Assembly: GCA_025531455.1 (NCBI GenBank)
Contig: JAMYHL010000014.1
Location: 657,606 to 721,605 of the forward strand
Length of the DNA stretch: 64,000 bases
Direction: 5' to 3'
Source of the DNA: Apiotrichum sp. Y4204
Lineage: Eukaryota > Basidiomycota > Tremellomycetes > Trichosporonales > Trichosporonaceae
Shown here: piece after piece, positions 44,512 to 56,379 of the stretch
How positions within the stretch are numbered: the stretch's first letter is position 1
Layout of the letters: each line of letters opens with the position of its first letter
Program-made: the position numbers and the translations under genes
Notes under the pieces: generated by a model
Database searches by the model: none
Told to the model about the DNA's origin: nothing
The model's input: the letters and a program-made list of their open reading frames with translations, nothing else

Positions 44512-46256
44512 GGCCGAGATGACGGTTGAGAAATGTCGAGAGACAACCTGAATCAATGCACACTCTTACTTTTATGTACTTGTCGCGGGTGCACAGTGCG
44601 TGCAGGCTGGTTTTGAGTGTGGAGAACGAGCGACGCAGAGACGGATGTATCGACAAAGAAGCACAGGGCGGCGTGCACGACAGGTTCTCTTTTACTTGGT
44701 CCTTTTCCCACCGCGGTGCTCGTTCCCTGCAGACGCCCCGCAGGCCCCGCATTTCCCAGGTGCGCCGTTTTAAGAGGACGTCTGTGCGCTGGCCAGATTG
44801 GTGTGTGCGTGTGTGTGGGAGTGTGTTGCCTCGCTCGAGTCCCCGTGGCCTCGAGTCAGACAACTGCGACCAGAGCGTTAGTGGATACTTTACGCTGACA
44901 ACATTATTTGCCTTTCGCTGCCGTTTGATCCTCACGACGCTCGACTCTACAGCAACAGAACAGTCGCCGTGGACGAGTCATGTAACTCACGAGCAAGCGC
45001 GCAGGCGGTATAATACTCGAATTGCGCAAGTCGCAATCCAGCCGATGATGTATCTTGAGCGTAGGGAGATTTGCGGCTTTAAAAGAAGCTGCTACAGATA
45101 TCTACATAGACAGTAGTGGTCCGTGGACGCACAAGGGGATTGATCGATCGCCGCGACGATCCATACGTCCGGACCGGGCGCCTCCTGCCGCCATGCCTCT
45201 GTCTCGTGCCCTTGCTACTACCTCGCACTCTAGATCTCCAGAGCTCCAGTTAGTTTTCCAACTCCAGACCACCTGATGTGATTCCGATTGCTGATCCGGA
45301 AAATACAGTAGAGGAGGGCGAAGGGAGATGTGGAGACAGCAACAAGGTACGAGCTGTGGGCGGGTGACCACCGGCTTGCAGCTTGCAGGTAACAGCAGCT
45401 CACGGCACCGCTCCAAGTGCTGCTGTGTCGTCAGTGGCATCACTGAGGCGCACTTGATGGGACTGTGCACAATCAATGTGGCGGCGCGATGAGAGCGCCG
45501 TCTCTCTCGGCTCTCGGCCACTTCGGATACGATGGACGGAGGTGGGTGCCACTGCCGGCGGCAAGTGCAACGAACCCCCCACGACAGGATGGACCCACTG
45601 TGGTTGTGTCTGTTGTTGTGTCACCGCCCCACTACTGATTTTGTTGTTGCTGTTCTCAGACACTCGACGTCACAGTCCCACATACTGACGTCGAGCCATG
45701 TGCGAGGCTTTTCGATGCGCTTCTCTCCACGGTAACTTCCTTTTTCGTCTCTTGGCAGCTGGGAGCCGGGATACAGTGTGAGTGGGCCTTAGACAGCAGA
45801 CTGAGCCAGGTGCCGGGTGTCATAGGAACGGGGGCCACATTCCACAAACGTGTTTGCCAAACGTGTATGACATCAATGACCGAGACCGGGGCAGCGAGCA
45901 CTGTAGGCATGCAGGCGACGCAAAGCTCTCATAGTGCACATAACGAGGAGTCTCTTGGGATCTTGGGCCGTTCCGGCCGTTCCCAGGCAACTAACTGTGC
46001 ACGTTCCTCGTCGCTTTGCCTCGCATGCAGGCTGCACCACACCATACACCACACCCCCCGTGCGGACATACTCGGCCGCAGCAGCACCGGGACAGATGGC
46101 CAGCAACAGACAACAGCCCCGTCATACCCCCAGACCTCAAACTCCGATACGCAGGTCATAGGATCATTGGATCATAGGATCACAGGTCATTGGATCATTG
46201 GGGCATAGGCTAGCATGGATGGCTCTCACGGTTCTCTCCGTCGTCAGACTGCACGC
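44512..46256. other. About 1.7 kb without recognisable genes
   Basis: No ORF has a domain or good exon chain. Divergent promoter region of the zinc-ribbon and mitochondrial genes. Confidence 0.45.
46153..46208 (+). repeat. Imperfect tandem repeats of a GGATCATTGGATCATAGG-like unit
   Basis: Alternating TCATAGGATCATTGGA units fill about 55 bp, 50 bp upstream of a TATA box and 130 bp before the ATG at 46339, so they may be part of that promoter. Confidence 0.8.
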
Positions 46257-46262
46257 TATATA
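46257..46262 (+). promoter_or_regulatory. TATA box of small mitochondrial protein gene
   Basis: TATATA 77-82 nt before the ATG at 46339. Confidence 0.55.
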
Positions 46263-46338
46263 ACACCTTCGCTTCGCGTTCCCCTCGCCTCTACTGTACG
46301 ATCCGTTACACCCACCGACCCACTACATCTCCACCACA

Positions 46339-47050
46339 ATGTTCCCCGTCCTCCGTGCCGCCCGCACCCGCACCTTCGCCCAGGCCGTAAGCACCCCCAA
46401 CCCCCCTACCTCCCACAGCAGGCTAACAGCAGCGCCGCGCATACGCCACCGGCGGCCTTCCCCACGGAGGTGGCCCGCCCACCGGCGGCATCCCCCCCGG
46501 CGGCGCCGTCCCCCCTACGGGCGGCAAGCCGCCCGGACTGGGAAAGAAGCCAGACAGTGAGTGCCGTCCGCCATCTACCTTAGCCATGGCGAGCTGGCAT
46601 CCGGTCGTCTATGCCCTACACGCCGTCGTCACTGGTCGTCACTGGTCGTCACTGGTCGTCACTGGCTGTCACTGGTTACCGGGCCGTAGGCCACAAGTAC
46701 CCCTCCCCTGACCACAGACACCCCCATCTACGTCATTGGCGGCGCGGCCGTCGCCGGCCTCGCGTACTACATGTTCGCTGGCAAGTCCGAGTCGGCCAAG
46801 GCCGAGAACAAGGCGCACCAGGCCGTGAGCGCTGTTGGCGCCAAGGCAGAGGAGCTGGAGAAGAAGGTGCGTGTGGTTGAGAATCAGAGGCTGGGAATCC
46901 GCTCACACCGCAGGCAAAGGACGCCCTCGGCAAGTAAGGCTACTCGCAGCTTGACTCGCGGCTTATCCGAGACCAACGTTTGTAGTTGCTAAGACGGAGG
47001 GAGAGGGTGAAGATGAGCAAATCGAAATCGAAGAAGTCAAGACAAAGTGA
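46339..47050 (+). CDS. Small mitochondrial single-pass membrane protein
   Basis: Exons 46339-46386, 46433-46556, 46718-46866, 46914-46929, 46986-47050; 133 residues. An Arg-rich presequence (MFPVLRAARTRTFAQARRAYATG) is followed by a Gly/Pro-rich linker, one hydrophobic segment (YVIGGAAVAGLAYYMF, about 60-75), a helical Ala/Glu/Lys stretch and an acidic tail. The overall plan resembles small inner-membrane or assembly proteins of fungal mitochondria; no named family recognised. The last intron is best read as GC-AG (CTCG|GCAAGTAAG), giving DALVAKTEGEGEDEQIEIEE. A conventional GT donor 3 nt downstream would instead end the protein after DALGNC. The acceptor of exon 2 has alternatives adding Gln residues. 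Confidence 0.65.
46631..46680 (+). repeat. 10-bp tandem repeat in an intron
   Basis: ACTGGTCGTC at 46631, 46641 and 46651, then variants ACTGGCTGTC and ACTGGTTACC, all inside the 161-nt intron of the mitochondrial protein gene. Confidence 0.9.
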
Positions 47051-47320
47051 GATGTCCGTCGTCACGGTATGGCGGCTTCTCTCGCGGACTGCATCGGCGT
47101 AACAGATACTGTACATGTCATTGTTCGTGTCGCTGCACTACTGCACAGATGCTGCGTTGCACAGGCTACACAACCACTAAATAGCAGACAGGAATAGGAA
47201 TCGATCAAAAAGGCACAACGGGAATGAAGACGTGAAGAATGCAATGGTTGTTCGTGTATCACTTGTCCGGAGATCCTCCGACAAGGTGACGTCGATGGCG
47301 TATCGCAGGTCGGAGGATCA

Positions 47321-50300
47321 TTAGCTCATCCGCGGCGGGATTGGCGACGACTCCGGATCGAGCTGGCTCAACAGTTTGCTCAGCTTCTGCACGTCCTCGG
47401 CGAACGGCACGGTGCTCCCTCCAGTCGAATGCGGAGTGAGTTTGCCGTTGTTGGTGTTATTATTCAGGTCCTCCATTGTAAGCCAGCTGGCCTGTCAGCG
47501 GGGAGTGTACAAATAGACGCTCAATGTCTCCATAGGAGCCCCACACACCCTCACGCTACTTACTGGTCCAGTTGAGAACGAAGCGACTTGGCTTTTAGAC
47601 GGAAGTGGGAGTACATTGCCTGTTCAACTGTGGTCAGCTGACATGCCCCCGGTAACTCACAAGGAAAGGCCGAGCGCTTGCCTTTTGAACCTCCGTTCTG
47701 CTGCTCTGCAAGTCGCTCGTAGATAAACTCCTTCTCCTCACGCTCGTCGAGGAGCTGCTGTCGAAGACCGGCAATCTCAGCCTCGAGGTTGCGCATGCGC
47801 TTTGCATCCACACTCGGGGCAGGGAGAGACTCGCTGTTCTGTCTCCGAGACGGCGTCAGCGGAGCAGTGTCGAGTCGGCGAAGCTGATCGGACATGTCGC
47901 GACCGAGCGCTTCATGAGACTGCTGAAGCCCACGGAGGAGCTCGGCGCGGGAGGACACAGCCCTGCTTCCGCTGACGGTGCGGGGCGACGCCTTGCTCCC
48001 AGATGCAATCTGGGTGGTGAGTCGCTCGTTCTCCGTAATCAGGTCGTCGTAGGCCTTGGACACGCGTTTGAGTTCGTCGAGGGCACGAATAAGCTTGCCC
48101 TCTGACGGGCCAGAGACTATGCGCTTGGGGCTAAGCGCTGTGGTCGACATGCGCCGACGCTGGTCTTGAAGGTCACGCTCAAGAGAAGCAATCTTGGCTT
48201 CCGCGGCGGTCCGCGCCTTGCGTTCCTCCTCGAGCTTCATAAGAGCAGTCTTGTCCTCTGGGCCAAGAGAAGCCCGGGCGGCCCGCGCTTCCCGACCCTT
48301 GGTCTTCCTGAGCAGTTCATGCTGGCGCTGCAAGTCCTCGAGGTCACCCTGGAGACGGTTGCGGTGCGTTTCCATCGACCTCAGAATGAGATTGAGACGC
48401 TTGTTCTCGGAAACTTGCTCGGCAAGCTGGCGATCGGTCATCTTCTTCGCAGACTCCAGGACGTGGACGTGCTCGACAATGGTCTTGTTCTCGCGGCTGC
48501 GAAGCAGGGCAATCTCGTCGTCACGCGCCTTGATGTCGCCAATCGCCTGGGCGAGATCGCGTTCGTATGCAAGTATCTCGTTGCGGTACTCGGCGATCTG
48601 GACCTGAGAGTTGTCGACCTTTTTCTGCAGCTTCTGGCGGGTCGCAATTTCCTGTGCGAGCTGGTTGCTGGTCTGGTCGAGGCGCTTGCGGAACGCATCA
48701 CGCTCGTGCTCGAGCGGAAGGAGGGCGTCCTCGAGGTCGGCGAACTTCTCGTCACGGTCCTGGATGTCGCGCTTCAGGTTCTCGCACTTGGAGGTCATGT
48801 TCTTAAGCTGAGACTCGGCATTCTTGAGGTCGCCGCGAGTAGCTTCCAGGTCGGCCTCAACAGCTTTCCTCGCTTTGACAAAGTCGGCGGCGGAAGCCTC
48901 GAGTTTGGCCATCTCAGACATCTTGGCCTTGAGGGTCTGGTTGGTCGTGGCGAGCTCGCGCTCGGCCGAGGCATGCCGTTGTCGCAGTCCGTCAACATCA
49001 CCACGCAGCTTGTTGGCCAGGGCCACTGAAGACTCGCGCTGCTTCTCCTGCGCCTCCTGGAGCTGAGCAACCTGCTTGCGGAGGTCGTCCATCTCAGCCT
49101 CACGGCTACGCTCAGCCTCTCGGCGTTTGATGTCCTCCGAGGTTTTGGCCTCCATCGCCTTGCGCAGCTCGTCCAGAGCCTTCTGGGTCTTGATGCGCTC
49201 GGCAGCCTCAGCTTGGAGTTCCTTGTTGCGTGCCGTGAGGTCGGCCTGGAGTGTGGCGACCTTGGATTGAAGCGCGGATTTCTCGGCGGTCGTCGACTCA
49301 TTGTCTTTGATAGCCGCCGCGCGCTTGCCTTCAAGATCGTTAAGGGCGCCCTGCTTGGCAGCAATGGTCTTCTCGTGTGTCTTGACCAATTCGTGCGCCT
49401 CGCTGAGCTCGGTCTCCCGCTTCTTGAGATTTGTGGTGAGAGCAGTGACATGCGCAACGGTGTCCTCACTAATGTCAGCAGAGTACTGGAAGTAGACACA
49501 TACAGCTTCTTCTTCTCCGCTGTGAGAAGTTTCTGCAGCTCATCCACCTCGCCGTCCTTCTTCTCCTTAACACGACGAGTTTGCTCCTCCCGTTCGTCCA
49601 TGCCGCGCAGGAGGTCGTCCAACTTCTTGGCCAACTCAATCTTCTCGTTTTCGAGCGCCGAGTGAGCTTCGGACTTGTCCTTAGATTGGCGAAGAAGATC
49701 GGCTTCACGCTGTCGGGCCTCGGCACCGTCCTTCTCAAGCAAGCGGACCTGCTCGGACAGCTGGTCGATCTTGTTCTGTAGCTTCGAAAGGTCGTCGCCC
49801 TGCTTCTCGCTGGTTGCAACGGCTTCCTCCCGCCGAGCCTCCAGCTTCTCTATCTCACTCTCGAGCTCCGTCACGCGCTCCATCAACTGAGCCTCGGCAG
49901 CCTTGGAGCGGTTCAAAAGCTCGTCCTTCTCAACAGCCAGTTGCCGCTCCGCAGTCAGATCCTTCTCGACCTTGTCCTTCTGGGCCTGGAGCACAGCGCG
50001 GAGGTCTTCAAGTTTCCGTTTCTCGACAGCATCGCGCTCAGCACGCTCCTTGGCGAGAGTGAGTTCGGCCTGCTTCTTAGCCATCTCCGCATCCGTGCGG
50101 GTAGCTGCGAGTAGTGGGCGAACTTTGACGTAGAGCGACCACCATGGCCAGTCGCGGAGCTCGAGATAGGCACGGGCGTTACGCTGAATAGTGCGAACTG
50201 CCTGGGCGCGGTTGATGAGCTTGTTGATGCGGCGGCGACAGATGTGCATCCGCGCCGCAGACTGGAAACGGCGGAATATGTCGGTGAGAAGAAGATCGCG

Positions 50301-53113
50301 GCGCTCCTCGAGTTCTGCGAGAATGCCAGCCTTGAAGAAGATCTTGGTGGCGCCGATGGCATAAAAGTCGTTATCCAGCTCGAGAGCTTCGGCTATCAGA
50401 GATGCGGCCTTGCGGCCATCCATGTAGCCCTGCGGGATGACGCCTTGAGCGAGGACCTCGTATCGGGCGCGGAATTCTGCAAAGGCGAGGCGGTTCGGGT
50501 AACCGAGACGAGCAATACGAATACCTTCGATGACACCGTTGCAGCGGAGCTGATCAAGGACGAGGTTGACCTCGACGCGGCCAGGTTTCTTGTCAGCGTT
50601 GGGAACAATACAGCGGACGAAGTGAGGCTGTGTGCTCGCCAGCTGTTGCATAAGCTGACCAAGCTGCTCCTTGTGACGTTGTCCGACCGTGCGGAAGGCA
50701 CCACGCTTGATCCTCTTGGTGGCGGCTCCCGCATTGATGTCCTCGGCATAGTCGGCAAACATTGCCGCAATCGAGGGAACGGAGGACGTAGCCAGCAGAC
50801 GCGCAACAGCATCGTTCACAGGGTCCTTGTTCTTGCCGAGCCAGCCCTCGGTCACGTACTCGACCTCGCCGGCATAGTGCTTGACGACAAACCCTCGGCT
50901 GAAGCGGGTAGCGCGGAATTTGGATGAACCGGGATGCAGCTGCTTCTTGGGGCCATTCTTTGGTGGCTCCCAAATGCTTTGAACCTTCTCGGTGAAGGTG
51001 ATGTCGGTAGCCTTGGGCATGATGCACTCCTCGTCGAGTAAGGACAGGATACCGACAGGCTGTGTGCTCTCGATAAGTTCGATGGTAGGTTGAAGATCGA
51101 GTCCAAAGTTGACATAGTCCCACTTGATGCCTTCCCGCGAGTACTCCTCCTGCTCAAGAGTGAACATGTGGAAGTTGAAGAACTGCTGGAGCTTCTCGTT
51201 GGTGAAGTTGATGAGAAGCTGCTCGTAGCTGTTTTCCTCGAAGATTTCGAAACCCGCAATATCAAGCACACCGATGGACAGTGACTTTGTGCTCGGACGG
51301 TCCAAGGCCTTGTTGATACGTTCGACCATTCCACCAAACGTCTTCTCGTACATGAACTTGGAAAGCGCCGCAAGCTCATCCTGAGCTTGTTTCTTGGAGC
51401 GAGCATGCGTGACCCATTCGCGACCAGCACGGACCTTTGGGGATAGAACCGACTTCATGTAGTCGGTCACGGGTACGCCAAGCAGATGACACACGCGTTC
51501 AGCAATTGGCTGAGACTCGGACGGCATGAACGCCTGGTCGGTCGAGCTTCCGACCAGCTCAATGTTGCCAATGTGCAGGATGGTCGCGATAACACGGAAG
51601 AGCTCAAACTGTTCCTCGGTGGTAAAACCGACAACACCCAGTGCGTCCTTGAGCGCCTTCCACTCGGCGAGATCGTCAACGCCATCGATCTCGAGTCGGG
51701 TCTTGTTGAGAACGTTATAGGTATCGGCCGCACCGTCGAGTAGGAGCGACTCTGAGATTGTTAGAGGTTGAAGCGCAGGTGTGACTCACCGTCGAGGCCT
51801 TCTGCCTTTGCACCTTGGAGCAGCTGATAGAACACATGGAAACTACGCTCTCCAGTTGCACGAGTGGCAACCCTGCTCTTCTCGAGAAGGTACCAGTCGA
51901 TGTTGGCGCCGGCAATGGCACCAGTTGGGGAAAAGAAGATACGAATAAACTTGCCGAAACGCGACGAGTTGTTGTTGCGCATTGTCTGGGCATTTCCGAA
52001 CGCCTCTAGAATCGGGTTCGCTTGGAGAATCTGACGCTCCAGCAAGCCAAGCTCTCCTTCATGAACGAGGGACGAGAGATCAATTTCGGCGGCGCCTTTG
52101 CCTTTGTAGCTCGACGAGCGTGGCAACCCGGTTGTCGGCGCTGACGACTCTGGCGAGTTGCTATCAGACGACGTGACAATGGCTGCCAGATACTGAATGA
52201 CCTTCTTCGTATTCTCCGTCTTTCCGGCGCCCGACTCTCCCCTGAGGCAGTTAGTAATGATCTCTCAATGGCGATGGCAAATCTACCCACGTAATGAGAA
52301 TGCTTTGGCTCTCCCGTTCCTCGCCAATCTGTTGCCATGCTCGCTCCGCGACGGCAAATATGTGAGGGGGGTTCTCTTCTCGCCGCTTGTTGCGATACTG
52401 CGAGATGATCTTGGGAGTGTAAATGGGGAGCGGTCGATACGGGTTGAGGGAAATCAAGAACAGCCTGTCATGTTAGTTGCGAGTCGCGGGTCATTTGCTA
52501 ACCCCGAGTAGGTCTGAGCGGCGTCAGCGCGAAGTTCCAAAAGACAATAAACATGGTACTCACATAAATACTTGTCGAGCCATACCTCGAGCGCAGGTTG
52601 TTGACAACGCTGGCCTCATTCAGATGCGTGAGCTCGGCAATGTCCTCGACACCGTCGAACTGAGGGGGGTTCATTGGAGAGAGGGAGTGGACAGACACAG
52701 TGCGTGTCTCGTTTGTGGCTGTGATAACCACCTCGGCAGTATCATCAGATCCTGCAGACCCGCTTGGCGGTTCTGACTTGACCCAACCTGCCAGAAACCC
52801 TTCCGTGGCATCGGGCACCCATACTCTCCTGTCAACGTCGCCCACAGGTTGAGGTGGTGCGTACACGAGTCGCCGGTGAGCCGAGGTGATGAGGTCCATG
52901 GTCGTGATAGGGGAACGTTGCGAGCGAGGACGAGGCACACGCACGAGGTAAAGAAGGAAACACAAATGGGTTGCGTGTCAGCACGAGCACAAGGATATGC
53001 GTTTGTTGTTGATCGGCGAGTGGAGTAAACAAGACTCACTTCTTCTCACTGAACTCTGCCAAGGCGGAGGCGTCGACTGGCAGGACCTTTGCCGACAGCT
53101 TGGGCGGGTCCAT
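47321..53113 (-). CDS. Class II myosin heavy chain
   Basis: Nine exons: 53040-53113, 52564-52828, 52503-52513, 52291-52464, 51790-52241, 49504-51751, 47661-49468, 47564-47627, 47321-47486; 1753 residues. This is the cytokinetic, contractile-ring myosin (Myo1/Myo2/Myp2 type). Motor domain about 1-820: SH3-like start (WVPDATEGF), P-loop [10 protein letters not shown] (about 176), switch [11 protein letters not shown] (about 260), switch [12 protein letters not shown] (about 487), actin-contact region, relay and converter. An IQ segment [20 protein letters not shown] lies near 840, followed by WPWW, the Trp-rich neck typical of myosin II. From about 880 the tail is a long heptad coiled coil to about 1680, interrupted by Ser/Pro-rich patches ([22 protein letters not shown]) that could be phosphorylated. 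Exon 3 is an 11-nt micro-exon (T-Y-S-G). It converges with the mitochondrial gene (270 bp). Confidence 0.95.
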
Positions 53114-53431
53114 GGTTGACGTCTGAGCGTTAGGGACGAGGCTGAAATCGTCTGCGCGCTAGGACGTCTGGTAGAGTCGGAGGTTTCGAGTGTTTTGCCT
53201 TGCGTGCAAATAAAAGAGGAGAATACACGATGCAAACGAGGTCGTATTTACCTCTCCAAAAGTCGGGCAAGGGAGAGAAGACCCGAGGAGCGCGTGGTAA
53301 AGAGTGTGTATGCTAAAGGATGAAGAATGCGATGCGAATGGATGTCCGATGGTGGTGATGGTGTTGATGAAGATGTTTATGGAAGAGAGAGAACGGCTAC
53401 CAGAGTGACGCTGTGACCTTTGCACAGTGTG

Positions 53432-53450
53432 GTGTGTGTGTGTGTGTGTG
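53432..53450. repeat. (TG)n microsatellite
   Basis: Nine to ten TG dinucleotides upstream of the myosin gene. Confidence 0.9.
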
Positions 53451-53707
53451 TACTGTGAGGAGCGGGAGTGCATGCAATGCTGGTGTGTATGCATGGCTTT
53501 GTTTGTTGTTGTGTTTTGACAGTGGCTGGGCGTCCAGAGCCACTGCTACTGCCCCTTGTCCTGCCTTTCCCTGGCTCTGGGCCCCTCCCCTTTTCCTCTA
53601 TTTTCACACCCAGCACAAGGACTGGACGCGTCAAAAGTCAAAAACAAAAAGAACAAAATAACAAGAAATCAACACGTCATTAGTCACGAGTGGCCAAAGT
53701 TCAAATG

Positions 53708-54569
53708 ATAGAGCTGCTTCCGTCTCACACCTGTCATCACGGAAAGTGTTCCTCGCGGTCTCGGCGGTCTCGATCAATCCAATCCGTACCGTCCTTCTCC
53801 CTCGCTCAGCTCTCTAGCTTCCCCCCATTCTGCCCCTCCCATTACAGTCAGTCCGTCGGTCGGAAGCTTGTGCAACCCCGTCTCACAGCCCTCACTCGCG
53901 CTCTCCGCACCTGCTCACTGGCATCCAAGTCGTCCACTCCACTTCTCTCCCTTTCCCTCTCCCTCTCACTCGACACCAACTACATCCAACCATCACCACC
54001 CTCACACCTCCTCGTCATCTCCCGCTCCCTTCTCATCTACTCCACTTTCCATCTCTCCTCAACGCCTATATACTGGTATATTATCAGTAGCACACCACAA
54101 CCGCCCTCATCGATCCTATCTCGCCCCTCTCTCCTCCCCCCACCAATCTTCCCTTCCTCTTCCCCCTCCAACTCTCCTACACTCTCCCCTCGAACTATCA
54201 ATCAATCAATCAATCAGATCAAATCAGATCATCCACCAGCAACCTTTTCTGCTCTCACACATAAACCACAGTCGAGCTCGAAGCACATTGTGCCCAAGTC
54301 TTTGTCTCTCTCCCCTGGATTTTTGACCTGGAGAAGACTACCATCTCGCATCATAACGCCAGACAAGGCAAAGCAAAGCGAACACAACCCTCCGCTTGCA
54401 TTATATCTCGAGCACACGTCTCAACACCTGTGTCTCACACCACCGTGTCTCCACGTCTCTGCTCTTCCTCTCTCAATAGATAGAAAGAAATCAAGACAGC
54501 TCGTCCAACACATTAACCCGTTTGATCAAGCACGTCCCCTGAATATCATCCCCACAACCACCCCCCACC
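53708..54569 (+). promoter_or_regulatory. Long ATG-free, pyrimidine-rich leader/promoter of DHH1
   Basis: 862 nt contain no ATG in any frame up to the start codon at 54570. C/T-rich for most of its length, with CAAT tandem repeats at 54197-54218 and a TATA-like TATATA at about 54067. Confidence 0.6.
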
Positions 54570-56379
54570 ATGGCGTCTTCCTCAGTGTGCGTTTCGACTT
54601 CTTTACTCACTGCGAATCAAGACTAACTTCATTTCCAGAGCGCAGGATGACTATCGTGCTGGTCTCGTCCGTCCTCCGAAGGACATGCGCCCGCAGACGG
54701 AGGTTGGTTTCATTCTAATGACAGCAATTCGCTGAGACTGACGTGTACTAGGATGTCACTGCGACCCAGGGCTCCTCCTTTGACGACTTTGGACTAAGCC
54801 GTGAACTTTTGATGGGCATCTGGGAGGCTGGCTTCGAGCGCCCTAGTCCAATCCAAGAGCAGGCGATCCCCATGGCCCTCACTGGCCGCGATATCCTGGC
54901 ACGCGCCAAGAACGGTACCGGCAAGACTGGTTCTTTTGTTATCCCTACCCTCAACCGCGTCAACCCCAAGCTCCCCCACATCCAGGCTGTCCTCCTCGTC
55001 CCGACTCGTGAGCTCGCTCTCCAGACATCACAAGTGTGCAAGACCCTTGGTGCGCACATCCCTGGCCTGCAAGTTATGGTCACGACCGGTGGTACCACAT
55101 TGCGAGACGACATTATGCGTCTCCAGGAGCCTGTCCACATTCTTGTTGGCACCCCAGGTCGTATCCTCGATCTCGGCGGCAGGCGCATTGCCGACTTGTC
55201 AAAGTGTGGAATCTTCGTCATGGACGAAGCCGACAAGCTTCTTTCCGATGAGTTCACCCCCGTTGTCGAGCAGCTCTTGGCTCTGTGCCCGCAGGAGAGG
55301 CAAGTCATGCTTTTCTCTGCCACCTTCCCCATTCACGTCAAGGACTTCCGGGTATGTACCATGAATGGACGAACAAACTGGCCAGTAGCTGACTATTGAT
55401 AGAACCGCAACATGGTTCAGCCTTACGAGATCAACCTCATGGATGAGCTCACTCTGAAGGGTGTGACTCAGTTCTATGCCTATGTCGAGGAGCGTCAGAA
55501 GGTTCACTGTGAGTATGATCGCTTCTATGATAGCCCACCTCTAACCTCAGGCTTAAACACGCTCTTCTCTAAGCTCCAAATCAATCAGTCCATCATTTTC
55601 TGCAACTCTACGAACCGTGTCGAACTTCTTGCCAAGAAGATCACAGAGCTCGGCTACTCATGTTTCTACTCCCATGCCAAGATGCTCCAATCCCACCGTA
55701 ACCGCGTATTCCACGACTTCCGCCAGGGCATGACCCGCAACCTTGTCTGTTCCGGTTAGTACTTTGGAGATTGCTGATCAGCGTACTGATTCGTCCAGAT
55801 CTTCTTACCCGTGGTATCGATATCCAGGCCGTGAATGTTGTCATCAACTTTGATTTCCCCCGGACCGCCGAGTCCTATCTCCACCGCATTGGTCGTTCCG
55901 GCCGTTTTGGTCACCTTGGTCTCGCCATTTCTCTCCTCACATATGAGGATCGCCAGAACCTGTACCGCATTGAGACGGAGCTCGGTACCGAGATACAGCC
56001 CATCCCCGCCGTCATCGACCCGGTGTTGTACGTGGCCCCCGCTGCTATTGAGGAGCCTATGCCTCCATCACGTTCCACCCCCGTCTCTCGCCCTCCTGCT
56101 CAGCAGGCACCCCCGCCTGTTGCACAGCCAACTCAACCCCAGGCAGCTGCTCCGGCCGCAGCCCCTGTGGCCCCTTCCTCAGCGCAGCAGTCGTCGCAGC
56201 CGTCGACTGGCGCCAACTCGCCTGCCCCGAACGCCAACCGTGGCCGTGGCACCCCTCGCGGCGGCGGCAGCAACCGTGGACGCAACGGCGGCGGACCCAA
56301 CAATGCTCCCCGCGGCAACCGCCAGCAGCAGGGTGGTCAACCAGCGGCCGCGCCCACTGCAGCAGCTCGTGCCGCGTAG
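54570..56379 (+). CDS. DHH1: DEAD-box RNA helicase Dhh1 (DDX6 family)
   Basis: Six exons: 54570-54586, 54639-54702, 54752-55351, 55403-55508, 55551-55754, 55799-56379; 523 residues. Dhh1 represses translation and promotes mRNA decapping in P-bodies. All helicase motifs are visible: Q motif [14 protein letters not shown], motif I AKNGTGKT (about 80-87), [16 protein letters not shown], motif II DEAD (about 184), SAT, then [14 protein letters not shown] and [10 protein letters not shown]. The block [20 protein letters not shown] marks the Dhh1/DDX6 subfamily rather than eIF4A. The C-terminal ~130 residues are Pro/Gln/Ala-rich and end in [18 protein letters not shown] and GNRQQQGG repeats, a low-complexity RNA-binding/phase-separating tail. 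The start exon is only 17 nt. In Cryptococcus the homologue is called VAD1 (known, from memory). Confidence 0.95.

Noticed and set aside
53690..54718. 342-codon ORF overlapping the DHH1 start
   Set aside because: It opens from a non-ATG codon region, is Ser/Pro/His low-complexity from C/T-rich leader sequence, and runs out of frame into DHH1.
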